A stretch of DNA of 64,000 bases from Gemmatimonadaceae bacterium (GTDB taxonomy: Bacteria > Gemmatimonadota > Gemmatimonadetes > Gemmatimonadales > Gemmatimonadaceae), in contig DASQFN010000045.1 of assembly GCA_035633115.1 (NCBI GenBank), positions 62,001 through 126,000 of the forward strand. The letters are read 5' to 3'. Below, piece after piece: positions 1-8,203 of this stretch (positions are counted from its first letter, which is position 1; each line of letters begins with the position of its first letter). Position numbers and translations under genes: made by a program. The notes under the pieces are model-generated. The model made no database searches and had not been told where the DNA came from. It saw nothing but the letters and a program-made list of their open reading frames with translations.

Positions 1-1619
1 GACGAACAACTCGCACGAGCTACGCAGCAGACCACTCGCTCGTGCACGCGCCACATTCGACGCTCGCAATTGCGAACGCAATCTGTAATGAGATCGTCGA
101 GCGGAATTGGTCAGACCGCGAATTCATCGAGCGACATGTGGCGTTCAAGCGCGGCAAAACCGGCATCGGCCACGGTCTCAGCGACGACGGCCTCGTCGCC
201 GACGAGGCCACGACCGTCGGCTGGCAGGATTACGTGAAGTTCCTCTCCGCGTCTACGCCTGAGCGAGCTCAGCGGATATCCGGAATCCCGGCTGCCCGCA
301 TCCGATGGCTGGCGTCACTCTATGCTGATCGAGCGCGTAAGGTCATGTCTGTGTGGGGAGCGAACGCGAATCGGCACGCGCGCGGGACGTGGACGAATAA
401 CGCCCTGTACAACATCCACCTTCTCGTTGGAAGGGTCGCCTCGCCCGGTAACACTGCATTCTGCACTACGGGGCAGCCTAGTGGAGGAGGCTCGGTACAC
501 GATGCAGGCACACTGGCTCACACGCTTCCGCGCGGAGTTGTCCAGAACGAGCGCGACCGCCGTCTTGCCGCATCGATCTGGCGCGTTCCCGTCGCGAGGA
601 TAGATCCTCGACCAGCGCCGTCTGCGCTTGCCATGTTCCGCGCGCTCGATCGCGGGGACATCCGGTTCCTGTGGATACAGGGAACCAATCCAATGATGAG
701 CCTCCCCAACGTCGACCGCTACCGCGGCGCCGCGCGAAAGGCTGACCGATTCATCGTCGTCTCGGAAGCGTATCCGACGCCTACTACCGACGTTGCGGAT
801 GTCGTGCTTCCCGCAGCGATGTGGTTCGAGCGTGAAGGCGTGTTCGCGAACGCGGAGCGCCGCACTCAGCAATTCGATCAAATGGTTGCGCCGCCAGGTG
901 ACGCGATGAGCGACGGGTGGCAGATGATCGAGATTGCGCGCCGGCTCGGATTGTCCGGGATGTTTCCAGCGGACCGACGGAATCACGTCGCGGAGATGTG
1001 GGAGGAGTATCGCCGGTTTCACCAGGACCGGCCAACCGCGCTCGCCCCGTTCTCCGAGCTGCGCGCGCGGCCCGGTGTGATGTGGCCCTTCGTCAATGGG
1101 CGCGAGACGAAGTGGCGCTATAACACGTCGTTCGACCCGGCAGCAGATCGATCTCACGGCGCATTCGATTTCTACGGGCATGCGGATCACCGCGCGTGGA
1201 TCTGGTTACGACCGTACGATCCGCCGGTCGAGTCACCGAATAACCAATACCCTCTCTGGCTGAGCACAGGGCCGGTGCTCGAGCATTGGGGCTCGGGCTC
1301 CATGACGCAGCGCATTCCCACCCTGCACCGGGCCGCGCCTCGCGCATACCTGGAAATGAACCGCGACGATGCTGCGCGATTGGGGATTCGAAGCGGCGAT
1401 ATGGCGCGAGTCTCGAGCAGGCGCGGATCGATGGAGATCGAAGCTCGGATCGATTACCGGTCGCAGCTCCCCCGTGGTCAGCTCTTCATGCCGTCATTCG
1501 ACGAAGGGCATCCGGTGCAGCGGCTGATGCTCGATTCGTTCTGCCCACTTTCAGGCCAACCCGACACCACAACATGCGCCGTGCGCGTTGAGCAGTTGGG
1601 CGTCAGGGGCAACGCGTGA
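1..1619 (+). CDS. napA: Periplasmic nitrate reductase-like molybdopterin oxidoreductase, C-terminal part (5' end outside window)
   Basis: This is the last ~538 residues of a Mo-bisMGD oxidoreductase. The frame is open from base 3, so the true start and the N-terminal Tat signal and [4Fe-4S] cluster lie upstream. Visible NapA hallmarks include FIERH near the start, the block HARGTWTNNALYNIHLL, TGQPSGGG followed by AGTLAHTLP, the SEAYPT/ADVVLPAAMW(F)E segment and NAERRTQ. The MopB C-terminal cap (dinucleotide-binding domain) is complete. Members reduce nitrate to nitrite in the periplasm. Its stop overlaps the following cytochrome start (GTGA), so it heads an operon with two multihaem cytochromes and an NrfCD pair. 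Substrate is inferred from similarity; the Cys ligand of Mo is not in view. Confidence 0.88.
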   Translation, partial: RTTRTSYAADHSLVHAPHSTLAIANAICNEIVERNWSDREFIERHVAFKRGKTGIGHGLSDDGLVADEATTVGWQDYVKFLSASTPERAQRISGIPAARIRWLASLYADRARKVMSVWGANANRHARGTWTNNALYNIHLLVGRVASPGNTAFCTTGQPSGGGSVHDAGTLAHTLPRGVVQNERDRRLAASIWRVPVARIDPRPAPSALAMFRALDRGDIRFLWIQGTNPMMSLPNVDRYRGAARKADRFIVVSEAYPTPTTDVADVVLPAAMWFEREGVFANAERRTQQFDQMVAPPGDAMSDGWQMIEIARRLGLSGMFPADRRNHVAEMWEEYRRFHQDRPTALAPFSELRARPGVMWPFVNGRETKWRYNTSFDPAADRSHGAFDFYGHADHRAWIWLRPYDPPVESPNNQYPLWLSTGPVLEHWGSGSMTQRIPTLHRAAPRAYLEMNRDDAARLGIRSGDMARVSSRRGSMEIEARIDYRSQLPRGQLFMPSFDEGHPVQRLMLDSFCPLSGQPDTTTCAVRVEQLGVRGNA

Positions 1620-2431
1620 TCCCCCATCGGGCGTCCACGGCGAGAATTCTCTTCTACTTGCTGCTGCTGGCCTCCACAGCGACTGCTGTGGTCGCACTCG
1701 TCGCATTGTCGCGGCGAGCGTCAGCCGATCAGGATGATTTGCCGGGCACGATTTCGCAGGCGGCGAAAGTCAATGACGATGAGCCCATCGCGAGTGAGGC
1801 TGGCGTGTTCCGCACACAGCTCGCCGACCTCGCAATCGATCCGACGTCAGAGACTCGACGAGGCGCGCACCCCCGCACGCTGGCGACCTATCGCGGGCTC
1901 CGTGCATACCCGGGCGCGCCGCCGCGGATTCCACACGGACTTACGCCAGCTGAGACGCTGAGAGGTGGATGTAAGACCTGCCACGAGCGAGGCGGATACT
2001 CCCAACGTTTCGGCGCGTACGTGCCTGTGACTCCTCACCCGGAAATGGGCCAGTGCCTCCAGTGCCATGTCGGCGATGCCAGGCTCCTCTCGATTCCGCT
2101 TCCGAGCATGGACCCGAGTGCGCGATGCCGCCAGTGTCACACTGCGGGTACCACGGTCTTGAAAGATTCTGCGACGAGCTTTAAGCCGTTGCCCTGGCCG
2201 CAGCTGGCCGCCGGGGTTTCTGGAGAACACACGCCTCCGCCCATTCCGCACACACTCGAGCTGCGAGGGAATTGCCTGTCGTGTCACTCCGCTCCAGCGG
2301 GAGTGAAGGAGATCAGGACTTCGCACCCGGAGCGGGCGAATTGCCGCCAATGTCACGTGGAGACCGCTGGTGCCGAAAACGAATTCGTTCGCCCGCCAGA
2401 GCGGTCCGGTAGCGGCAGGGGCGCCCGGTGA
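1616..2431 (+). CDS. Five-haem NapB-like c-type cytochrome (tandem NapB units)
   Basis: A 271-residue protein with an N-terminal membrane segment (residues ~11-31), probably an uncleaved anchor or a signal. CxxCH motifs lie at residues 119-123, 147-151, 171-175, 220-224 and 243-247. NapB, the usual electron donor of NapA, has two haems, with a PPxIPH ligand motif before the first and a (T/R)QCH tail at the second. Here PPRIPH (102-107) and PPPIPH (207-212) occur separately, each followed by a haem pair ending in CRQCH. It therefore reads as two NapB-like units, the first with an extra haem. The GTG start overlaps the napA stop. The role as NapA electron donor is inferred from position and motif. 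Confidence 0.8.
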   Translation: MIPHRASTARILFYLLLLASTATAVVALVALSRRASADQDDLPGTISQAAKVNDDEPIASEAGVFRTQLADLAIDPTSETRRGAHPRTLATYRGLRAYPGAPPRIPHGLTPAETLRGGCKTCHERGGYSQRFGAYVPVTPHPEMGQCLQCHVGDARLLSIPLPSMDPSARCRQCHTAGTTVLKDSATSFKPLPWPQLAAGVSGEHTPPPIPHTLELRGNCLSCHSAPAGVKEIRTSHPERANCRQCHVETAGAENEFVRPPERSGSGRGAR

Positions 2432-3138
2432 TGCGACGGGTGATCCGCGCAGCGGGAATCGGCCTCGCTCTCGCCTTGATGAGCTCCGCGTGCGGCAGAA
2501 ATGATACGGCCGCTGCGCCTCGGCACTCACGGCTGGCCACGCCGCGAGACACAGCGGGCACCGCGACCCGGGAGCCCGGTGTCCTCGCGACGGTTCCCGC
2601 CGCGGCCGTTACCAACTGGAAGGGACCCGGCGACAGGCCATTCGAAGTAACCGTCCGCACGGAGGATCCGGCTTCGGCGCTCTCGCAGAGGTTCGGGACC
2701 ATCACGAGGCGCACAACGCTGCGCACGCGCACTGCCGATCTTGGCCAGTTCCCTTGCACGTCCTGCCACCTCGGAAGGGCGATCGTCCTGGCTGATGAGC
2801 GCGTAAAGGACGCTCACCAGAACATCAAGGCCGTGCACCCCGTGCAGACGGGCGGCGTTTGCTCCACCTGCCACGCTGCCGACAACGTCGAGCTGCTCAC
2901 GCTCAAGAGTGGAGAGCGCGCAACGCTGGATCACACTTACCGCCTCTGCGCGCAGTGCCACTTCTCTCAGGCTGAAGCGTGGGCGGGCGGAGCGCACGGA
3001 AAGCGACTTGATGGCTGGCAGGGGCGCCGCGTGGTCATGGGCTGCGCCGACTGTCACGACCCGCACAAGCCGACTATCGAGCGGCGCATCCCGTTCCGGG
3101 CACCGCAGATCGAGCGGACACGAGGCGACAACAGATGA
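2428..3138 (+). CDS. Tetrahaem c-type cytochrome lipoprotein
   Basis: A 236-residue protein with a lipoprotein signal (lipobox LMSSAC, Cys22) and four CxxCH motifs at residues 110-114, 145-149, 174-178 and 206-210. It contains no transmembrane segment after the signal, so it should be a lipid-anchored periplasmic electron carrier rather than a NapC-type quinol dehydrogenase. Start is GTG 2428 or the adjacent ATG 2431; both overlap the stop of the upstream cytochrome. It sits between the NapB-like cytochrome and the ferredoxin subunit, and probably relays electrons from the NrfC-like protein to the NapB-like one. The family is a general cytochrome c3/c7-like multihaem group; no specific name is justified. 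Confidence 0.8.
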   Translation: MMRRVIRAAGIGLALALMSSACGRNDTAAAPRHSRLATPRDTAGTATREPGVLATVPAAAVTNWKGPGDRPFEVTVRTEDPASALSQRFGTITRRTTLRTRTADLGQFPCTSCHLGRAIVLADERVKDAHQNIKAVHPVQTGGVCSTCHAADNVELLTLKSGERATLDHTYRLCAQCHFSQAEAWAGGAHGKRLDGWQGRRVVMGCADCHDPHKPTIERRIPFRAPQIERTRGDNR

Positions 3139-4112
3139 GCGCTGAAAAAGTCACTGGAACTCCGGCCACGGCTGAAGACAACACGCGCCTCGGACAACGC
3201 GTCGATCGCCGGCGCGCTCTTCAGATCCTGATCGGTGGAATTGCGGCCGGCACACAAGCGGCCACCGCATGCTCGCCGGTCAGCGCAATGACGGACGAAG
3301 AGCGCGAGGTGAAACAGCTCGCGTGGCGTGAATACATCAAGGGCAACTACCGCTTCATGACCGAGGCCGAGAGGGCTGAGACGATTGCGCGGTTAGAGCG
3401 CGTAGCGGAGTTGAAACGCGGTGTGGACGTGACGATACAGTCGACCGGCGCGCAGCCCGGCGTGGAATTCGGCTACGCATTCAACATCTCGAAGTGCAAG
3501 GGCTTTCGCAGCTGCGTGGAGGCATGCATCAACGAGAACAATCTCGATCGCAACGCGGCCACACAATATATCCGCATCTTCGAGATGGACGACGGCGTCG
3601 TGGATCTCGACGAAGCCGATGCGAGCTTCCAGCACGAAGCGCCGGCCGAGGGTCATTTCTACATGGGGACGCAGTGCTTCCAATGTGCCGATCCCCCGTG
3701 CGTGAAGGTGTGCCCCGTTGGCGCCACGTGGCAGGAGCCCGACGGCATCACCGTCGTCGACTACGACTGGTGTATTGGCTGCCGCTATTGCATGGCCGCG
3801 TGCCCCTACTGGGCGCGCCGCTTCAACTGGAGCGAGCCCGAAGTTCCGGTCGCTGAGGTCAACACGAACCAGCACTACCTGGGAAATCGCGCCCGCAAGG
3901 CGGGCGTAGTCGAGAAGTGCACGTTCTGCATCCACCGCACCCGTCAGGGCCGGCTCCCTGCGTGCGCGGAGGCCTGTCCTACGGGCGCGCGAGTATTCGG
4001 AAACCTTCTCGACCCCAACTCCGAGATCAGGTGGGTGCTCGCCAACAAGAAAGTGTTTCGTCTGAAGGAAGATCTGAAGACGGAGCCTCGCTTCTGGTAC
4101 TTCACCGACTGA
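3135..4112 (+). CDS. Tat-exported four-cluster ferredoxin subunit (NrfC/DmsB/HybA type)
   Basis: A 325-residue iron-sulfur subunit. The N-terminus carries a twin-arginine-like signal (DRRRALQILIGG, residues ~24-35). Four cysteine groups for [4Fe-4S] clusters are visible: CKGFRSCVEAC; CFQCADPPCVKVCPVG; CIGCRYCMAACPYW; and CTFC with CAEACPTGA. This is the usual transfer subunit between an NrfD-type quinol oxidase protein and a periplasmic partner. The start overlaps the upstream stop (ATGA), and the nrfD-like gene follows after 7 bases. In canonical nap operons this job is done by NapC or NapGH, so the use of an NrfC type is notable. Confidence 0.88.
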   Translation: MSAEKVTGTPATAEDNTRLGQRVDRRRALQILIGGIAAGTQAATACSPVSAMTDEEREVKQLAWREYIKGNYRFMTEAERAETIARLERVAELKRGVDVTIQSTGAQPGVEFGYAFNISKCKGFRSCVEACINENNLDRNAATQYIRIFEMDDGVVDLDEADASFQHEAPAEGHFYMGTQCFQCADPPCVKVCPVGATWQEPDGITVVDYDWCIGCRYCMAACPYWARRFNWSEPEVPVAEVNTNQHYLGNRARKAGVVEKCTFCIHRTRQGRLPACAEACPTGARVFGNLLDPNSEIRWVLANKKVFRLKEDLKTEPRFWYFTD

Positions 4113-4119
4113 GGCGAGA

Positions 4120-5409
4120 ATGCACCTGAAGCCTTTCGCGCTCAGCGCCCTGCACTCCGCCACTACAGGCGGCCGTCGGTACCACATGTACATGGGGACC
4201 CTCACGCTCATCATGCTCATCGGCGCTTACGCATACTCCCTGCAGCTGCGTTACGGACTCGCGGTAACCGGAATGAACGATCACGTGAGCTGGGGGCTCT
4301 ACATCTCCAACTTCACGTTTCTCGTCGGGCTTGCGGCGGCGGCAATGATGCTGGTGCTGCCCGCGTATGTCCTGAAAGACGTCGACTTCTCGCGTGCGGT
4401 GCTCATGGCTGAGGCTGTTGCAGTGGCCGCACTCGTGATGTGCCTGTCATTCGTCGTTGTCGACATCGGCAATCCGATCGCCGCGTGGCACCTCATCCCG
4501 GGGATTGGTTACCTCAACTGGCCGCGCTCGCTTCTCGCGTGGGATATTCTCGTGCTGAACGGTTATCTGGCGATCAATCTCGCAATTCCTTTCTACATTC
4601 TGTACAGCCGCTTCTCGGGCCGTCAGCCTGATAAGAGGAAGTACATACCGTGGATGTATATCGCGGTCATGTGGGCGGTGAGCATCCATCTCGTCACAGC
4701 GTTCCTGCTCGCCGGGTTGCCTGCGCGCCCCTTCTGGAACACGGCGCTGCTCGGTCCTCGTTTCCTCGCGTCTGCGTTCACCGCGGGGCCTGCGTTCGTG
4801 ATACTGCTTCTGTCGCTCATCCGCAAAGAGACGAAGTACGAGATCTCGGACGGTGCTTTCTCGAAGCTCGCGTTGATCACCACCGCGGCCGCGCAGGTAA
4901 ACCTCGTGATGCTGATCTCGGAGCTGTTTTACAAGTTCTACTCGCCGACGCATCACGGCATCAACGCGAGATACCTGTTCTTCGGGATCGAGGGTCACAA
5001 TGCACTCGTCCCATGGATCTGGTCGGCGATTGCGGTGAACGCCATCGCGACGATCGCGCTGATGATACATCCGATCCGGCGCAATCCGCGATGGCTGGTG
5101 ATCGCAAGCGCCGCACTGTTCATCGGCATCTGGGTCGAGAAGGGAATCGGCCTGGTGGTTCCCGGATTCATTCCATCTCCCCTTGGAGAGATCGTCGAAT
5201 ACACGCCAAGTCTGGTGGAGATCGCCGTCACGGCCGGAGTCTGGGCTCTCGGATTGTTCGTTCTCACCATCCTCGTTCGTGTCGCGCTTCCAATCGAGCT
5301 CGGTGAGTCACGCAGTCCATACATCGATGGCGCGACGTCCGCGCCGTTAGTACGTCCCCGCAGCACCCGCGGCCTCACAAGGGATGTCCGGCCGGTGCGG
5401 ACACGGTGA
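4120..5409 (+). CDS. nrfD: NrfD/PsrC-family membrane quinol-oxidising subunit
   Basis: A 429-residue polytopic membrane protein of the NrfD/polysulfide reductase C family. It has about nine or ten hydrophobic segments, the typical HVSWGLYISNFTF block early on and many short periplasmic and cytoplasmic loops. NrfD proteins bind quinol in the membrane and pass electrons to the attached ferredoxin subunit, encoded immediately upstream. The C-terminal ~25 residues are polar and proline/arginine rich. ATG 4120 follows the ferredoxin stop by 7 bases. I infer it feeds the Nap-like enzyme through the ferredoxin and multihaem cytochromes. No haem-binding motif is present. Confidence 0.87.
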   Translation: MHLKPFALSALHSATTGGRRYHMYMGTLTLIMLIGAYAYSLQLRYGLAVTGMNDHVSWGLYISNFTFLVGLAAAAMMLVLPAYVLKDVDFSRAVLMAEAVAVAALVMCLSFVVVDIGNPIAAWHLIPGIGYLNWPRSLLAWDILVLNGYLAINLAIPFYILYSRFSGRQPDKRKYIPWMYIAVMWAVSIHLVTAFLLAGLPARPFWNTALLGPRFLASAFTAGPAFVILLLSLIRKETKYEISDGAFSKLALITTAAAQVNLVMLISELFYKFYSPTHHGINARYLFFGIEGHNALVPWIWSAIAVNAIATIALMIHPIRRNPRWLVIASAALFIGIWVEKGIGLVVPGFIPSPLGEIVEYTPSLVEIAVTAGVWALGLFVLTILVRVALPIELGESRSPYIDGATSAPLVRPRSTRGLTRDVRPVRTR

Positions 5410-5457
5410 TGCACGCCGCTGGGGTCCTTGAAGACTTTCTCTCATGAGGTGATGAAC

Positions 5458-6417
5458 ATGACGCGACACAGAGCGAACGACACTCGTTATCCAGTCCCCG
5501 CAATCGCTGCGGGACTGATCGTCGGCGCAGGCGTGGCAGGAGCACTCTTCCTGCTTGGTCTTCCCGTTCCATTAGTCGTAGTCGTTGCCGGCTGTGCGGC
5601 GGTGTTTGTCCTCAGCTCCATCAAGTACGCCGACCAATGGGAGAAGGCCGTTCTCATGCGGCTCGGCAGATACAGGGGGCTGCGTGGCCCAGGATACTTC
5701 GGCGTAATACCGATCCTTGATCGAGTCGCGTACACAATCGATCAGCGCATACGCACCACTGCATTCGGAGCCGAGTCGTGCCTGACGCGTGACACGGTGC
5801 CGGTGAACGTAGACGCGATCGCCTTCTGGATCGTACGTGACGCAGAGCGTGCCGCGCTCGAGGTGCAGGACTACGACGAAGCAGTTGTTCTTTCAGCGCA
5901 GACCCAGCTGCGCGACGCAATCGGCAAGCACGATCTTGCCGAGCTGATTCAGTCGCGGGTGGAGCTCGGACACGGGCTCAAGATTGCGCTCGAGCAGAAG
6001 ATGCAGAACTGGGGGATCGAGGTGCAGTCGGTCGAGATTCGCGACGTAATAATTCCGGCCGCGCTCGAGGACGCCATGTCACGACAGGCGCAGGCGGAGC
6101 GGGAGCGGCAGGCGCGAATCATTCTCGGAACTGCTGAGACGGAAATCGCTCACAAGTTCGTTGAAGCGGCAGGCGCGTACCGCGACCATCCTGAGGCAAT
6201 GAACCTGCGCGCCATGAACATGCTGTACGAGAGCATCGTCAAGCGTGGCTCGCTGATGGTCGTGCCATCGGGCCTCGCGGACTCGCTTAATGTTCCATCG
6301 CTGCTCGGAATGGCGGGCGCTGGTGGCATCGTGCCGCACACTGGCGCGACCGAGAAGTCAAGGGAAGAAGCTGACGCTGTAGTGCTTCCATCGTCGCCGG
6401 CGACCGTCGTGCATTAG
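5458..6417 (+). CDS. Slipin/stomatin-type SPFH (band 7) membrane protein
   Basis: About 319 residues. Two hydrophobic segments at the N-terminus are followed by the band 7 domain (IKYADQWEKAVLMRLGRY, then FGVIPILDRV, VPVNVDAIAFW and AALEVQDYDEAV). A coiled-coil tail rich in QAQAERERQARI follows. Such proteins oligomerise at the inner membrane and scaffold or regulate membrane protein complexes and proteases. ATG 5458 is chosen because GAGGTG lies 6 bases upstream; earlier in-frame codons at 5428 and 5452 lack this. It is 48 bases after the nrfD-like gene on the same strand and may be co-transcribed. No NfeD partner is adjacent. Confidence 0.85.
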   Translation: MTRHRANDTRYPVPAIAAGLIVGAGVAGALFLLGLPVPLVVVVAGCAAVFVLSSIKYADQWEKAVLMRLGRYRGLRGPGYFGVIPILDRVAYTIDQRIRTTAFGAESCLTRDTVPVNVDAIAFWIVRDAERAALEVQDYDEAVVLSAQTQLRDAIGKHDLAELIQSRVELGHGLKIALEQKMQNWGIEVQSVEIRDVIIPAALEDAMSRQAQAERERQARIILGTAETEIAHKFVEAAGAYRDHPEAMNLRAMNMLYESIVKRGSLMVVPSGLADSLNVPSLLGMAGAGGIVPHTGATEKSREEADAVVLPSSPATVVH

Positions 6418-6429
6418 CGCAACAACGGA

Positions 6430-7137
6430 TCAGAGCTTTCGCGCCTGCTCCAGGGCGGCGCGAAGGTCCGCGTCGTGATCGTTGTATTCCGGAAGCGCAG
6501 CTGCGCGCTCCGCCTTTTCCGCTCCGAGCAGCCGTTGTCGCGCAGCTCTGCCGGCGGCCGAATCGCCGCGCGCATCCGCTACACGCGCAGCGAGCGCCAG
6601 GCCGAGGAGGTGGGTGGGGCGCTCGAGGAGAATGCTGTCGCTCTGAGCCGCTGCGCGCCCCCCGTCTCCTGACACGAGAGCGACGAGTCCAAGGTCGTAG
6701 CGCGTGTGCGCGCTCAACGGCGCGAGCGCCTCGAAAGCTGCGATCGCCATCGGTGCAAAGAACGCCGCACTGTCGGTCTTTCCTTCGCTCGAAAGGCTCA
6801 TGACTCTGTTGAACAGTCGGTCGGCTCGCTCTGCTGGACTCATCGACGAAATGTCAGGAGCTGTCATGCCAGCTCCTGTCAATGGAGTGACAGGGGCCGA
6901 CTCGGGTGCCGCACTCCCGGACCCGAGACGGAAGAACGTGAGCACGATCAAGGCGCCAACCGCAGCCAGGGGCACCGCCCATCGCAACACCGGCGACAAC
7001 GTCGGCGCCGGCGCCGTTGAAACGGCGCGCGCGTCGACTGCCACACCACAGTTGTGGCAGAACAGCGCGTCCGGAAGGAATTGCGTTCCGCATTCACTGC
7101 AGAACCGCGCCTTTGCCCCGGACGGATTGCTGGTCAT
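6430..7137 (-). CDS. Zinc-ribbon, single-membrane-span, TPR-like protein at the end of the ccm operon (possible CcmI substitute)
   Basis: A 235-residue protein. The N-terminus has a zinc ribbon (CSECG and CHNCG, residues ~13-30), then one transmembrane helix (~52-68) and an alpha-helical TPR-like region (~95-210) with Ala-rich repeats. Its start overlaps the ccmH stop (ATGA), so it is translationally coupled to cytochrome c maturation. CcmI, absent from this operon, is a membrane-anchored TPR protein that delivers apocytochrome to CcmFH. This protein has the same position, anchor and helical repeat type, so it may do that job. The substitution is inference; the zinc ribbon is not a CcmI feature. 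Confidence 0.7.
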   Translation of the reverse strand: MTSNPSGAKARFCSECGTQFLPDALFCHNCGVAVDARAVSTAPAPTLSPVLRWAVPLAAVGALIVLTFFRLGSGSAAPESAPVTPLTGAGMTAPDISSMSPAERADRLFNRVMSLSSEGKTDSAAFFAPMAIAAFEALAPLSAHTRYDLGLVALVSGDGGRAAAQSDSILLERPTHLLGLALAARVADARGDSAAGRAARQRLLGAEKAERAAALPEYNDHDADLRAALEQARKL

Positions 7138-7622
7138 CGATTGACCGTCGCCGGCTCACCGTCCGCGTCGGCGGTGACTGACGCGGGTTCCGCAGAGGCT
7201 TGTCCTGTCCAGCGACGCACGAGAAACACAACCAGCAGAAGTCCTCCACCGATGAGGACTACCGGGAGAACGTACAGCACGACGTTGAGTCCCTTCATCG
7301 TCGGCTCGAGCAGGATCCACTCGCCGTAACGCGAAACGAAATACGCTCTCACCTCATCGGGAGTCTGGCCGGCACTCAACCGATCTCTCACGACGGCGCG
7401 CATCTGCTGTGCAAGCGCAGATGGGGATTCCTGGATCGATTCGCCCTGACACACGGGACAGCGAAGTGTCGCAGCCACGGCTGATGTTCGCGCTTCCAGC
7501 GCCGTGTCAGCGGACCTTGCCCGCGCGCGCTCGGCTATGCTTGGAGGCTGTGATTCCGCCGACGTTCCGGAGAAAAAGGCAAATGCCAGAGGGATACCCG
7601 CGGCGATGATGCGGTGCCTCAT
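7134..7622 (-). CDS. ccmH: Cytochrome c maturation thiol-disulfide protein CcmH/CycL
   Basis: A 162-residue membrane-anchored periplasmic protein. It has a signal peptide, the diagnostic LRCPVCQG motif that reduces or binds the apocytochrome CxxCH cysteines, the following ESIQESPSALAQQMR helix, the VRAYFVSRYGEWILLEP segment and a C-terminal transmembrane helix. This is the short CcmH form without the CcmI TPR domain. It overlaps ccmG upstream by 4 bases and the zinc-ribbon gene downstream by 4 bases. It works with CcmF and CcmG in haem ligation in the periplasm. Confidence 0.92.
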   Translation of the reverse strand: MRHRIIAAGIPLAFAFFSGTSAESQPPSIAERARARSADTALEARTSAVAATLRCPVCQGESIQESPSALAQQMRAVVRDRLSAGQTPDEVRAYFVSRYGEWILLEPTMKGLNVVLYVLPVVLIGGGLLLVVFLVRRWTGQASAEPASVTADADGEPATVNR

Positions 7623-8203
7623 CTGGTTTGCGCGCTCGCCATACTATCGGCACTGACCAACACCGAGTCGATCACGCGCCGAAGAACCGGCATCGTTACG
7701 GGGCCGAGCTGCTTGTGCGCAACTCGTCCCGATGGGTCGATGATAAAAGTCTCGGGAACTCCGTAAACTCCGTAATCGATCGCTGTGTGCGACTCCGAGT
7801 CGGTTACGGCGGGATAGCTCATGCCGCCCATCTCTGCGATCCAGCGCGTTCCCGCGGCTGTTTCATCCATATAGAGAACACCGATGAACTGCGTCGGTTT
7901 GTCGGCGTAATACTGCGCCGCTTCCGACAACGCGGCGTGCTCGGAGCGGCAAGGCAGACACCACGACGCCCAGAAATTCAGAACGACGACTTTTCCCCGG
8001 AGATCCGCGAGGCGTATTGTGTCGCCGACGGGCCGCGCGGATGGCGCTTCTCCAGGAGTAAAGACCGCAAGCTGGAACGATGGCGCCTTCCGCCCCGGCA
8101 TCGGCGAGGGGATCTCGGCCGGGTTGCGCGTGAAGCCATACGCGAAAAGCGCGATCAGCGGCGCTGCCGCGAGCACGGCGATCGCGGCGCGCTTCCAGTT
8201 CAC
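7619..8203 (-). CDS. ccmG: Thiol:disulfide interchange protein CcmG/DsbE (TlpA-like thioredoxin)
   Basis: A 194-residue thioredoxin-fold protein with an N-terminal membrane anchor (residues ~5-24) and the active site WASWCLPC. A PETFIIDPSGRV segment contains the cis-Pro region (VPETF). It reduces CcmH and apocytochrome cysteines before haem attachment. Four-base overlaps with ccmF upstream and ccmH downstream support one polycistronic message. Paralogous TlpA or ResA proteins look similar, but the operon position settles the assignment. Confidence 0.92.
   Translation of the reverse strand: MNWKRAAIAVLAAAPLIALFAYGFTRNPAEIPSPMPGRKAPSFQLAVFTPGEAPSARPVGDTIRLADLRGKVVVLNFWASWCLPCRSEHAALSEAAQYYADKPTQFIGVLYMDETAAGTRWIAEMGGMSYPAVTDSESHTAIDYGVYGVPETFIIDPSGRVAHKQLGPVTMPVLRRVIDSVLVSADSMASAQTR

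Noticed and set aside
315-1190. Minus-strand open frame of 291 codons over napA
   Set aside because: No domain, no start signal; NapA motifs on the plus strand span the whole interval.
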